From Phoenix dactylifera (Eukaryota; Streptophyta; Magnoliopsida; Arecales; Arecaceae): a stretch of 64,000 nucleotides of DNA. Positions 28,756 through 42,100 of the stretch are shown piece after piece; positions within the stretch are counted from its first letter, which is position 1; each line of letters opens with the position of its first letter. The stretch lies in contig NW_024067911.1 of the NCBI RefSeq assembly GCF_009389715.1, positions 124,001 through 188,000 on the forward strand. Reading direction: 5' to 3'. The position numbers were made by a program, and so were the translations under genes. The notes under the pieces are model-generated. The model made no database searches and was not told the DNA's origin. It saw only the letters and a program-made list of their open reading frames with translations.

Positions 28756-31700
28756 ATGAAGATTCTAGCATGGAATTGCAGAAGGGGCGGTAAAGCCGTC
28801 TTTCATGCCATCTTTCAGGAGATTGGTGTAGATCCATGGATCAAAGATCCGCTTCTTCTATGAAACGCATCTTTCCAGTAGTGGGCTTCAACGAGTACTT
28901 AGTGGCAGACTGGAAGATCTATGCAGTAGAATCCCAAGGCTTGTCCGGGGGTATTTTGGCTATGTGGAAGCAGAGTGTGGTGTTAGTAGACATTTTCCAC
29001 AACTGCTCTCAACAGATTATTATGGTCGTCTCGAAATCCAATGCAGCACCATGGGTTTTAAGTAGCGTGTATGCAAATACTGACCATAGGTCTAGGAGAG
29101 TCCCTGTGGGACAAAATCACCCATTTAGTCGCCCAGGGGCTTCCGTTAGCAGTGGTGGGAGATTTCAATTGTATCCAGGACGCTAGTGAGAAGAGGGGTG
29201 GAAGGGCTTTTTTTGACATAGTGGATAGGAAGAAGTTCCGTGACTTCCTATCGCGGAACAGCCTATTAGACCTGGGCTTCTCCGGACCGCGGTTTACCTG
29301 GTGTAACAACCAGTCCGATAGAGCCAGGGTTTGGGAGAGGCTTGACAGGGCCATGGCGTCCACTGGTTGGATTATCCGGTTTCCTTCCTATCGAGTCAGC
29401 CATTTATCTCGGATTGCCTCAGATTATTGTTCCTGCTGATCTCGACGGCATCCGACTCTAGTCACCATTGCCCTTTCCGCTTTGAGAAGGTTTGGTTGTC
29501 TTACCCTTAGTCCTGGGACATTGTTCGAGGAGCTTGGAGCTTGCCGGTGCGCGGCAATGCCATGCAGAGGATTTTTCGGAAAGTGGACCTAACCAAGAGA
29601 CGGCTGCATCGTTGGAACCGTGAGGTTGTAGGCGATATCTTTAGGAAGCTGGAGGGAGTGGAGGTCGCGATAGCCGACCTTCAAAGAAAAGAAGTTATTG
29701 AGGATGCACTCCTGGAGGCCGACATGGTACACATTCGGGGGCTTCTTGCGACTCATCATTCCATTTTGCGACAGCATAAGATATTATGGAGACAGAAGTT
29801 CAGAATCCAGTGGGTCAGGGAGAGTGATCGGAATACTAGCTTCTTCCATCAGACCGCGGTTATTAGAAGATAGAGGAATATGATCCGGTCTCTGCGAGAC
29901 GGGACAGGTCAGTAGGTGGTGGGAGACTTGGCGATTAGATAGGTCTTGCTTAATTTCTTCCGCTCTAGATGGTCAGAGGATAGTGAGGGTGATGAGGTTG
30001 ACCTGCTCCCGAGGGCCGACATAGCTATTGGCACTATAGAGAATGCGTTATTGGTTCGACCGATGGTGGGAGGAGGTGCGAAAGGCGGTCTGGGCCCTGG
30101 GAGAGGATAGGGCTCCTGGTCCAGATGGATTCCCACCCTTCTTTTTCTGAAAATACTGGGACGTTGTCCGAACGACTGTGATTGAAGCAGTTCTATGTTT
30201 CTTTAGTCGGGCAGGGATGCCTAACGACTGGAAGGCCACATTTGTCACGCTGATATCGAAGCATCAGGACGCGGTGGAACCGAGCCACTTTAGGCCTATC
30301 ATCTTGTGCACAACCTTATATAAAGTTGTGGTAAGAATACTGGTGGAGCAGATGAAGCCCTTGCTTTCCGAAATTATCTGCCAGGAGCAAGGAGTTTTTG
30401 TGGGAGGTAGGAGCATCTCTGATAATGTCATGTTAGCCCAAGAGATGATGTGGGATTTTCAGCGAGCCTCGATGTGGCGAAGCTTAATGGCTGTCACACT
30501 GGACATAGAACGAGCTTATGGCAGAATCCGGTGGAGCTTCCTTAGGCGAGACTTGGAGAGTCTTGGCTTCCACGAGATCTGGATTGATTGGGTGTTGGAG
30601 TGTGTTCGGGGACTGAGGTTTTCTATTCTGGTCAATGGCACACTGTCCCCCTTTTTCAGATCCACCATGGGGCTTCGGCAGGGATGTACTTTATCCCCAT
30701 ACTTGTTTATCATTTGCTCTGATGTCTTATCTCGGGCACTACGGGCTGCATGCGTCGCCGGGAAGCTGGAGGCTTACGTCCCAACTCCAAGAGCCCAGCT
30801 GATATCTCACTTACTTTTTGCCTATAACTGCCTCCTCTTGACGAGGGCGTGAGTAGAGGATGCACAGGCCCTCAAGAAGGTGTTGGCCGACTACTGCGCT
30901 ACATCGGGGCAAAGAGTGAATGTCCAGAAGTCCACCATCTCCTTCAGCCCTAGCACAATGGCAAGGGTTCAACAGGGGATCCGGAGGATTCTGGGATGCC
31001 AGAGCAGGACGGGACCTGGAGCTACTTGGGTGTACTGATCACAGGTAGGAGACTACGGGTATCTGAGTGCGTCGAGTTGGTGCAACGGGTCTAGAGCAGG
31101 CTGGAGGGATGGCGGACAACGTCTCTATTTATGATGGGTAGATTGACGTTGATCAGATTGTACTTGGCTCCATGCCTACCTATTTTATGGCAAACATGAT
31201 GATGCCAAGGACAATGCTACTGAAGATTGAGCGGCCACTTCAGGCTTCCTATAGGGCTCGTATGGAGGTGGTCGAGGGGTCCACTTGGTGGCATGGGAGA
31301 GCATTTGCCTCTTATTCAGTGAGGGTGGCCTCAGGGTTCTATCTCTCCTGGAGAGACGGGAGGTGCTCATTGCCTGGCATGCAGCCTGATTCTTTTTGGA
31401 GCTGTAGGGGATCTGGAGCCGAACCATGGAAGCCCGCTATGAGAGGTTGGGCTCTGAGGCACTGGCACGAGGGCGGAGAGTTTCCTTCCTATGGCGAGAA
31501 ATTGCGAGGTACCTGCCTACTGCTTTGGTGCACACTAGATGGCTAATAGGCGATAGGCGTAGTATTGTTATGGCTGAGACTCGTGGGTAGATGCCCTCCC
31601 CTTGCGGCATTGGCCGAGTATGGTCAGCGTCGAGGCTGCGGAGAGTCTGCGGGTCTGTGACCTCCTTGTCCCTGAGGGGCTGCATGGGACGAGACTAGAT

Positions 31701-32790
31701 TGGTTCAGCCTTTTGGGGGGCATCTGGTGGAGAGGGTCCGATCCCTCTCGTTATTTGGGTGTGCAGGTCCTGACATGCGGGTTTGGGGCACCTCTACGAG
31801 GACCAGGGTGGGCGACCTCTTCCCCATTCTCCGGCGGCAGTATGAGCCTGGGCCGACTGTACCTAGATCTGGCGCTTGGGACTCCACCCGAGGGTAGCCC
31901 TGTTTCTCTGGAAGGTGGTCTGGGACTGTCTTCCGACGAGAATAGTTCTTAGTGGACGAGAACTGAGGATTCTCTCGGTATGTAGAGATTGTGGTATGGA
32001 TGAGACGGTGGACCATGCCTTATTTTAGTGCACATGGGCTAGGAAAACTTGGCGACTGGCAGGGATCCCGCAGGAGGTCTGAGGCTGGAGGGACCAGTTT
32101 TTACAGGCCATGCGCCGATGTTCGAAGTCCCCAGTGCTTCGCCAGGAGGCGGTCTAAGTGATTTGCACGTCCTACCAAATTTGGCTGGCTAGGAACGCTC
32201 ATATCTTTGGCGAACATAGGATGTCGCCGAGACTTGTGGTGGAGAGTGCCCGTGTGCAGGGGGCAGAACTCAGTCACATCTTACCCGTCGAAGGAACCTT
32301 GACAGCTCGGGACATTTGGGGTTCCCATTTTGTTTCGGCAGCATCCCGTTCGGTGTTTTTTACCTGGGAGCCCCCCTCCGAGTTTCCTCAAGGTCAACTT
32401 CGATGGGGACGTCTTGGACGGAGGTACGCAGGGTGGTGCGGGTTTTATTATTCGGGACCTGTCTGCCAGGGTTGTGACTGCAGGGGCAGTCAACTCTTCG
32501 ACATTCGGTTCCGGGTGCGGAGTTGAGGGCTGTTTGGGCGGGTTTGCGTCACGTCTGGTGTGTTTTACGGGCCAGTTCTATTGTCTTGGAGGGGGACTCG
32601 GCCACGGTTATTAGTTGGATCCGAGGGGCCCGAGGGGTAATGGTTGTGTCCACCCTTTGCTCTGAGATATCTGGGCAATGATGAGGAACGGAGGGGCCTT
32701 TCAGGCTAAGCATGTTTCCGTGAAGCTAATGGAGTTGCGAACTGGGTGGCTAGTTATGTAGCCAGCCACTCCGATAGTACCTTGTAGGCT
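28756..32790 (+). pseudogene. LINE ORF2 (endonuclease-RT-RNase H), broken
   Basis: Starts MKILAWNCRRGGKAVF, the AP-endonuclease N-terminus; VVGDFNCIQDASEKRGG and RFTWCNNQSDRARVWERLDRA follow in another frame. The RT part is open at 30178-30852: SHFRPIILCTTLYKVV, then QGVFVGGRSISDN, then GLRQGCTLSPYLF. The key aspartates are gone: the first motif reads LDIERAYGRIRW (Gly for Asp) and the F-A-D-D box reads FAYNCLL. An RNase H region near 32390-32760 keeps NFDGD, ELRAVW and LEGDSATVISW. Several stops and frameshifts separate these parts, so no active enzyme can be made. Confidence 0.85.
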
Positions 32791-33033
32791 GGTGATGGAA
32801 AGTTGCTCCGACACTCCGAGGTATTTTATTTTTTGATTTTATTGGGTATATCAGTACTCGTCAGGTTTGATCCACCCGCTTTAATAAAAAAAATAAAAAA
32901 AAATAAAAAAATAAAGACATGCCGGGTAATAGTGAATCATGATCCAATACCACACGGTTATCAGCCGTCCATTTCATGCACCCGATGATAACTAAAAGCC
33001 ACAATATTTCCTTAGAATATTCCCTTATTTTAT

Positions 33034-33040
33034 TATATAA
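33034..33040 (+). promoter_or_regulatory. TATA box of the eEF1B gene
   Basis: TATATAA lies about 115 bp before the start codon. A CT-rich leader follows, with TCTAGGGTTT at about 33080 and CCAGGGTTT at about 33101. The LINE tail ends only about 120 bp upstream, so the promoter is compact or overlaps LINE sequence. Confidence 0.65.
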
Positions 33041-33153
33041 ATCCCTTTCCTTCAGCTACCCTCTTCCTCTTTTCCAGTTCTAGGGTTTTTGCTTCCGTCC
33101 CAGGGTTTCTACTTTGCTGCCGCCCTCCTCTCGCTCCATCTGCATCGTCTCCA

Positions 33154-36100
33154 ATGGCGGTCTCCTTCTCCGATCTCCACACCGAAACCGGCCTCAAAAC
33201 TCTCGAAGAATTTCTCTCCGGCAAGACCTACATCTCTGGGTAAATTCCACTCCTCCTCCTCCTACATCTTCCTTTCTCTGTTTCCTATATTTAGGTTCAA
33301 ATTGGATTCTATTATTCGTTTCGTTTCTCTTCTGTGACTTCGATTGTCGGGTTTAAGCTGCAAAAATATAATCTTTTTTGACGATCTGGATCCATTAGAT
33401 CTTTTTTTTTCTTTGCATAAATTTGTCGATGTTTTTTAATGTACCTGATTCGCAAGATGCTTGGTGTAAAGGTTGCATTTTTCATAGATTTGTTTGGTTT
33501 TTCAGAGATCAAATTAGTAGAGATGATATCAAAGTCTTTGCAGCAGTATCAAAGCCAGGAGGGGAGTTTCCGAATGTGTGCCGTTGGTGCGAGAGCGTGT
33601 CTTCGATTATTGCTCCAAGGTTGGTGGGTTAGATGCTGTTGCAACTTTAATTTTGTTTAAAGTTGTCGGCTTTTTAGCTTTGAAGCTCTGAATTGTGCTG
33701 AATGCTTTCATGTATTTTGGAATTGTCGCTTATACTCGAATAGTGGCAGGTATTAGCTTTGTTTTTTTTCATATATGTTCTAACGCTATGCTGATTAATT
33801 GTTTATAGTGTTTGGTGACGTGTTGTAATTACATTGATTACGTTGGCAGTTGGCTAGTATAGGCGCTCAGGTTATTGTATCTAGGACTTGGAGGCGTCAA
33901 TTGGATAATCATCAGACTAGCTTCCTTTAGAAGTACCATAGATCGGTTTCCTGGGTTCCATTATTTTGTTTTGCTTGGTTTTGTATCATGTTTACCTTAC
34001 TTTCCTCTCCATTCTTTTTGTGAGATCTTTTTATTAGTATTCTTGCATAAGGTATACAACTTGACATCATGTTTTGACTTGCCTCTGACTTCCAGGAAAA
34101 AAACAGTAATTCAGTGAGTATGCTCAGCAGTGATTTCTAACATATCCTTTTCATGCTTTGTTCATGCAGCATTTTTTTTAATTTTTATTTCATACATTTT
34201 TTTTCTCTTATAAGATCTTTTGCATTCCTTTCTGGCTGCTGAGCTAAATACTCTATTCAATCAGTAGGGATAAATTTCTGTTTCACAAAATTTTCTAATG
34301 ATGTTTAATGACCATGTCCTTGCTCATTAGACTACCCTATTAACCCACATTGCTTTCATGAAGCTCTTGCAGCATGCAACTAAAATTGGAGTTCTTCACA
34401 CTAGTAATATGAAATCCCTGTTGATTCTTTGTGATGACCAACTGTATCACTATTTTACTGAGAAAGAATCATCTCAATTCCTTCTTCAGAAAATTATAGA
34501 GACTTTATTTATTTTAATTACTTAGGTTGATAAATAACATGCGTGAATTGAAACAGTCCACTTGAATTTAAACTTCAGACCAATTTCATGTGATTGCATA
34601 AACAAAACTCGACAACATTATTATGTATTTGAGGGTATCCAGGATTTTTTGAATGTCCATACTAGTTCATTTTGGACTAGGTTTCACCAAAGATTTCAAT
34701 GCCTCTAGACTGTATGAAATGGGTCAGTCACTTTTCTTGTTTCGACATTGGGACCTATGGTACTCCAAATATTAAGAGTTTATTATTGCTTTAAAAAGGT
34801 ACCTTTTGTGACTTTTAAAGCAAAAAAAAGCACATTATTAAACAAATAGGTGTTTGGTGACATCATCTAAAAACTGCTCCAAGATGAAAAAAAGCAAAAG
34901 AGCGGTCTTGGGAGAAGCTGTAAATCGTAGCTCCGAGCCTCTCTTTTCTAAAGTAGACACAACACTAAACATGCCTTAAGCATGATCAAAGGTTTCAGGG
35001 GTCATAACTTATGAGCTGGGAGTTCATTAAGCCAGTTGTTAGGGGAAAAACCCTAAGTCATATATCCATAGAGGGCGCTCGGCCGAAGAGCGCCGACCGG
35101 AAAGCTGCTCGGCCAAGAAGTGCCGACCGGAAAGCTGCTCGGCCGAAGAGCGCCGACCGGAAAGCTGCTCGGCCAAAGGATGCCGACCAGGAAGGCGTTC
35201 GACTAGAGGGCGTCGACCAGAGCGTGCGCCAAGAGGTGCCCCACCCAAAGCTGCTCGGTTAGAAAGTGCCGACCAAAGACAGCGCCAAGGCGCTTTGCTA
35301 GAAGGTGCTCGCCTAAAGGGCGCCGACCAGGAGTACTTGAAGCAACCCCGCCACAGGGCACCCCACTGGGCGACCAGCTCGGCTCGGCACTCTTGCCGAG
35401 CCGATGCCTTAACCAAATGTTCAACCTCCGCCTAAAGTCCAAGGGACTGACAACTCCTACGGCTTGCGACCTGCCACTATCTCCAAGCCATCAAGGCATA
35501 AGATCTTCGCAGGTATTCGGCACGACCTGCCATTAATGCACGAGACTCTCTCAAGTCTCCGATGCACTCAGTCATTTAATGAACACGGCCCAAGACGATC
35601 TCCGGATCACTGAACCATCAGAGCGCATGGCTCTACCTGACCGCCGGTTCATTCGGTAATAAATGCACTTACCATCCACAGACCCCAGGCCCGTTACGGC
35701 CGGCGGTTCAACTACTCCAACAGGTCCGATCGACCGTGACAACTCCCTGATTCCGGTCTGATCCGGTCCCGTTCTCCATTACGCCATTAATGGGCCAAAT
35801 CGTGCCCAATTATTACAAAACAGGACAAACCTCCTGTCACCTCCCAGGCAACAAAAATCCTCCTATAAAAGAAAACCTGGGGGGAAAAGGGAGGGGGGAC
35901 CAAAAACAAGAGAAAAAACCCGGAGCTGGAGAGAACCCTCCTAGACCGGGGGAAAAAGGAAGAAAACAGCACAGACACAATTGAACACAAGATTCTTTTT
36001 GTCTTCTCCACATACTCTCTCCCCTGCTCTCTCCACATACTTGCCCCCTCTGACTTAGGCATCGGAGGGCCGGCGCCGGGGAGCCCGGCCACCGGTTTTT

Positions 36101-39100
36101 CTTGCAGGACTTGCACACCCCCCGCGGCGGAGGACGCAGCCAGCCGGCGCATCGCCGTCCGCCTCCTGCAGCAGCGGAGCTCCTCCTTCCACGGCTTCAC
36201 GGCGGCCCCCGGGTCCAATTTCCAGCAACAGTTGGCGCTAGAGGAAGGGCCCGAGTTCGCTACCATGAAGCTAAGAAGCAAAGGGGCTTCCAACGCCTCT
36301 CGACGTCCTCCACCAAGCCCAGAATGTTCCGTTCGGAACTCATCACCCCCGGTTGAGCCAGCACCTCAAGTTCGACCGGAACAATTTGATGCCCTGGTGC
36401 AGCAAGTGCAGGCGTTGGCTACCGCCGTTCAAAGCTTGCAACCCAGGGGCATCCCAGCAGCACCGCCTCCCCCGGCTCCAGTTCAACTGGGGCCCCCCTA
36501 CTAGCGGGCTTCCTCTTCGAGGTCAGGACTCTCAAGTCCAGGCCTCCCTCTGGAGAGAGCACCCAGTCAGAGATCACGGAGGCTGGCCACAGCCTTCAGA
36601 AGCCGAGTCGGTTCCAGGGCAACCTGCACCCAGAGGAACCGCTGTAGCGATCCTCCAGAATGATGAACTCGACAAGAAGGTCGAAAAGCTGGAGCGCCAA
36701 ATCCAGGCACTCCACGGGAGAAAATCGGGACGTAACGGCGACTTCGAGTTCAATACGAAGTCGCCCTTCTCCCAGGAGATTGAAGATGAACCGGTTTCCC
36801 TCCGGTTCAAAATGCCCCAGGTGGAGCCTTACAACGGCAAGGCTGATCCCTTTGACCACCTGGAGAGTTACCGGGTCTTGATGGCCCTATAAGGAGCCTC
36901 GGAAGCCATGATGTGCAAGGCTTTCCCCGGCGACACTCCGAGGACCAGTCCGGCTTTGGTTCACCGGGCTGAAGCCAAGTACTGTCTCCTCCTTTGAGCA
37001 GCTCGGCAGACAGTTTGTCGGCAACTTCGCCGCTAGCCAGCCCCAGCGGCGGACATCCGACTCCCTCCTCGACATCAAACAAAAGGAGGGAGAGTCCTTC
37101 AAGGAATATCTGGACCGGTTCACCGCCGCAACATGGGAAGTCCGGGAGCTTGACCAGTCAATCGCCATGTCGGCGCTGAAGACTGGAGCCCGGTCCTACA
37201 GATTCCTCTTCTCGATTGAGAAGAATTTCCCAGCGGACCTCACGGAAATGTTCGCTCGGGCGCGGAAGTATGCCAAGGCAGAAGAGGCTGTGGCAGTTAG
37301 GCGGGGTGGAACCGAGCAGAATCCCAAGAAGAGGCGCCGCGAGGAACGCGGCCGACCCAGAAGCTCGTCTCCACGACGAGCCAAGAATCCGCCCCGCCCG
37401 AAGAGTCCACCCCGGTTGAGAGGACCGCCGCAGCAGAGGTCACTCCGCCCGAGGTTCCCATTGCAGGCCCGTGCACCTGAAGGGAGGTATGAAAAGTATA
37501 CTCCCCTCAATGCTCCTCGGGCTAAATCCTCATGGAGATTGAGAATCGGGATTGCATCCGGCTCTCCCCTCCAAAGCCAGACACCAGAATCCGGCGTGAT
37601 CTCCGGAAGTATTGCCGTTTTCACCGGGATCACGGCCATGATACCGAGGATTGTTATCAGCTCCGAAATGAGATCGAAGCACTCATTTGCCGAGGGGTGC
37701 TCGATCGGTTTGTGCAAGGCCGGCGCGAAGGGAAGAAGCCAGCCGAAGGAGCAGCACAGCCTGAAGGTTCCAATGCCAACAGGCCCATCGCCGGCGTCAT
37801 CAACACTATCCGAGGAGGGACCTCGGCTGGAGAAGCCTCAGGGGAAGGAGCCTCCTCGAAGCGCCCGCGCACATCTGAAGCTATCTCCTTCTCAGACGAC
37901 GATCTAGAAGGAGTCGAAACTCCCCATGATGATGCCATGGTCATCTCCATGATCATAAATAAATTTGATGTAAAACGCATCCTGGTTGATAATGGAAGCT
38001 CGGCGAATATTTTGTATTTTGATGCTTATTGTAAAATGGGGATGACAAAAGAACAGCTACGGAGGATGAATGCTCCGCTAGTTGGATTCACTGGGGATTC
38101 AGTCCCAGTAGAGGGCGAGATCGACCTTCTGGTCACAGCCGGGCTCGCCCCTCGTGAAAGTACCGTGGGTATGAGCTTCCTTGTGATACGCCTGCCCTCG
38201 GTTTACAACGCCATCCTTGGAAGGCCAGGACTCAACGCCCTCCGAGCAGCAGTCTCAACTCACCACCTGCTGATGCGATTCCCCACCAGTCAGGGAGTCG
38301 GTGAAGTCCGAGGGGACCAAATGGTGGCAAGGCGATGCTACCTAGCGACCCACGAGGCAAGACGACCACCCTCAACTGAAGCTATGGAGGCACGGGTCAA
38401 CCCCCAGAAAGAGCGGGTAGAGCCTGGTGAGTTGTTAATTCAAGTTCCCTTGCGAGAGAACTTTTCCGGGCTAACCGTGCAGATCGGCTCTGGCCTTGGC
38501 GAAAACGGGAGGAGTCGCCTCGTCAACTTCCTACGGGACAATATGGATGTCTTCGCCTGGTCGCCTATAGACATGCCGAGAATAAACCCGGAGGTCATGG
38601 TCCACCGGCTTCAGGTAAAGCCGACCTGCAAGCCCGTGCGACAAAAGAAGCGAGGCGCCGCCCCTGAACGACAACGAGCAGCAGCCGAGGAGGTCGGTAA
38701 GCTCCTTGAAGCCGGCTTCATCCGGGAGATATCCTACCCGGAATGGCTCGCCAATGTGGTCCTCGTCAAAAAAGCTAGCGGAAAGTGGCGTATGTGCGTG
38801 GACTACACCGACCTGAATAAAGCCTGCCCGAAGGACAGCTTTCCACTTCCTAGCATAGACCAGCTCGTGGACTCCACCTCGGGTCACGAGCTGCTGGCAT
38901 TCATGGACGCCTTTTCCGGATATAACCAGATCCGCATGGCGCCAGAAGACGAGGAAAAGACAGCCTTCATCACCGACGGGGGAACCTACTGCTACAAAGT
39001 GATGCCATTCGGTCTAAAAAATGCCGGGGCGACTTATCAAAGGCTGGTCAGCCGGATCTTCAAAGACCAAATAGGCCGAAACATGGAGGTCTACGTGGAT

Positions 39101-42100
39101 GACATGCTGGTGAAAAGCAAGGCGGCGCAAGACCACATAGCCGACCTCAATGAAGCATTCTCCACACTCCGAAAGTACCAGATGAAGCTCAACCCAGCTA
39201 AATGTGCATTCGGGGTCACCTCCGGCAAATTCCTCGGCTTCATCATTACACAACGAGGAATCGAGGCCAATCCAGAGAAGATCCGAGCCCTCCAAAGGAT
39301 GACGCCTCCCAGGACGGTCAAGGAGGTACAGCGGCTCACGGGCCGAGTGGCAGCCCTCGGGAGGTTTATCTCCCGCTCGGCCGAGCGCTGCCTTCCATTC
39401 TTTGCAGCCCTCAAGAAGCCGAAGAACTTTTTGTGGTCGGACGAGTGCCAGCAATCTTTTGAAGAGCTCAAGCACCTGCTGGCTTCCCCTCCCCTACTCA
39501 CGAAGCCTCAACAGGGTGAGCTCCTCTACTTGTATTTAGCTGTCTCCCCTGTAGCAGTAAGCTCGGTCCTGGTCCGAGAGGAGGGGAAACTTCAGAAACC
39601 GGTGTATTACACCAGCCGGATCTTAAGGGATGCTGAGACCCGATACTCCAAGCTTGAGAAGACCGCCTATGCTTTGGTCATCTCAGCTCGGAGGCTCCGA
39701 CCCTACTTCCAAGCTCACACAGTGGCCGTGCTGACTGACCAGCCGATCAAGCAGATCCTGCAAAGATCGGATCGTGCGGGTCGGATCACTAAATGGGCCA
39801 TTGAGCTCGGGGAATTCGACATTGAGTACCGGCCCAGACAGGCGATCAAAGCACAAGCACTCGCAGACTTTATGGCCGAGTGCACTATACCAGATGAGGT
39901 CAAGCCTGAACCTGAGCCACCGCTGGAGCAGACTCCGAGTTTTACATGGGCTCTACATGTCGATGGCTCTTCAAACTCGGGGGGTAGTGGAGCAGGATTT
40001 ATTCTCACCAGCCCGGAGGGGGTGGTCGCCGAGCAGGCCCTGCGCCTCGAGTTTCCTGCTTCCAATAATATGGCGGAGTCTGAAGCGCTCGTCGCCGGGC
40101 TTAAGCTAGCCAAAGAGCTAGGAGTGAAGGACTTGAAGGTCTTCAGTGATTCCCAGCTCGTCGTCAACCAAATTGTGGGCGACTTCGAAGCTAGAGACCC
40201 GACCATGCAGAAGTATCTCCAGAAGGTACGGGATCTCGCCTCGACCTTGGACTCTTTCCACATTCAACATATTGCCAGGTCGGAGAATCTCAGGGCCGAC
40301 CAGCTATCAAAGCTGGCGTCCTCTCGCATGAGCGAGCTTCCCAAAGGGGCAGTCCTGGAATATCTCCAAAAGCCCAGCACGGACGAGACCGAGCAGACCC
40401 TCTGCACCGAGCTCGAGCCAAGCTGGATGGATGGACTCATCAGCTATCTGCAAGACGAAACTCTCCCTGCTGATGTACGAGAGACTCGCCGAATCAAGCG
40501 CCTCGCCACCCGATACATACTATACGAGGAAAAGCTCTATCGGAAATCCTTCACCTCTCCCCTTCTCAGATGCCTTCGCCCAACGAAAGCTAATTATGCC
40601 CTGCGCGAAGTCCACGAAGGAATTTGTGGAAACCATCTGGGAGGACGAGCCTTGGCCCATAAAATTCTGCGCCAAGGGTATTATTGGCCGACACTCCAGA
40701 AGGATGCTATGGATTTCGTCAAGAGATGCGACCGGTGCCAAAGGAACGCCAACGTTCAGCGCCGGCCCTCGGCTCTTTTGACTTCTATCAGCTCCCCTTG
40801 GCCTTTTGCCCAGTGGGGAATTGACATCCTCGGGCCATTTCCTCTGGCCACCGGGCAAAGGAAGTTCCTGGTCGTCTCCATCGACTACTTCACTAAGTGG
40901 GTGGAAGCTGAGCCCCTCGCCCGGATCACCGAGCAGAAGATGCGGGATTTCGTTTGGAAGTCCATCATTTGCAGATTCGGGCTTCCCCGCATCCTTATCT
41001 CTGACAACGGTCGCCAGTTCGACAACATCCATTTCAGAGAGTTCTGCTCCGAGCTTGGCATTGACCACCGCTTCACCTCGGTCGCGCATCCTCAGACAAA
41101 CGGAGAAACCGAGGTAACAAATCGTACTATTTTGCAGGGTCTCAAAACCAGGCTCGACAAATTCAAAGGACAATGGGTCGAAGACCTATACAATGTCCTG
41201 TGGGCTTACCGGACTACGTTCCGCGTCCCCACCGGCGAGACTCCCTTCAACCTGACATATGGGACGGAGGCCGTCATTCCACTAGAGATTGGGCTCCCCT
41301 CTCCAAGAGTCGAGCACCACGATGCTAGCTCCAACTCTTCGCAGCTCAGAGGCAACCTCGACTTGATCGAGGAAACAAGGGAGGTCGCCCGAGTGCGTAT
41401 GGCGAGGTACCAACAAAAGACAGCTCAGTACTACAACGCCAGGGTCAAAGTCAAATCTTTCAGACCAGGGGACCTCGTCCTAAGAAGAGCTGAAACCTCC
41501 CGACCAACTGAGCGAGGGAAGCTGGCCCTGAATTGGGAAGGACCATACCGAGTCACGCGCATTCGCCGGCCCGGAGCTTATCAATTGGAGTCTCTAGATG
41601 GGACTCCCATTCCGCGGAGCTGGAGCTCTGAAATCTCCGCGTGTACCACCAGTAGAACCCTAAGGGGTCCCTCATCATTCAACCATTAAATTTCATCTTA
41701 TGAATTTCACTCTATAAATTTCATTTCACGGTAAACTGATGGATTGCGAACTTATTCCGAGCTCACCAATTTTCTTGATTATCTCATGGCATCAGGTTTA
41801 TTCTTCCCTAACCACGGTTGGGATGCCCTGATACCTCGGGATGATGGAGTACCTGCGTGGACTCCCTGAAGATGTCCATGAGTTTATGGTACGCTCTCCA
41901 TGGACGAGCTCGGCTCGTGCTCCATCGATTATTGAGTAGCAGTCCTCTGACCGGACGAGCTCGGCTCGTGCTCCATCGATTATTGAGTAGCGGTCCTCTC
42001 TGACCGGACGAGCTCGGCTCGTGCTCCATCGACTATTGAGTAGCGGTCCTCTGACCGGACGAGCTCGGCTCGTGCTCCATCGATTATTGAGTAGCGGTCC

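Larger units (their letters stand above)
26311..32912 (+). mobile_element. L1-type LINE, near full length, inactive
   Basis: About 6.6 kb with a GC-rich 5' region, ORF1, ORF2 (endonuclease, RT, RNase H) and a 3' A-rich tail (32882-32912, broken by T residues). Both frames carry stops and the RT catalytic residues are lost. A second, 5'-truncated copy of the same family is at 61449-61914. No target duplication could be assigned. Confidence 0.88.
35037..36230 (+). repeat. 5' LTR
   Basis: Starts TGTTAGGGGAAAAACC and ends CCAGCAACA. Contains a tandem 30-bp motif at about 35079-35200 and a TATAAAA box at 35864-35870, the probable start of element transcription. It reads in the same direction as eEF1B and could in principle start transcripts inside the host gene. 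Confidence 0.95.

Noticed and set aside
34840-34985. Possible hAT-like MITE (GGTGTTTGGTGACATC ... CACTAAACATGCC)
   Set aside because: The ends are only loosely inverted and no target duplication was found.
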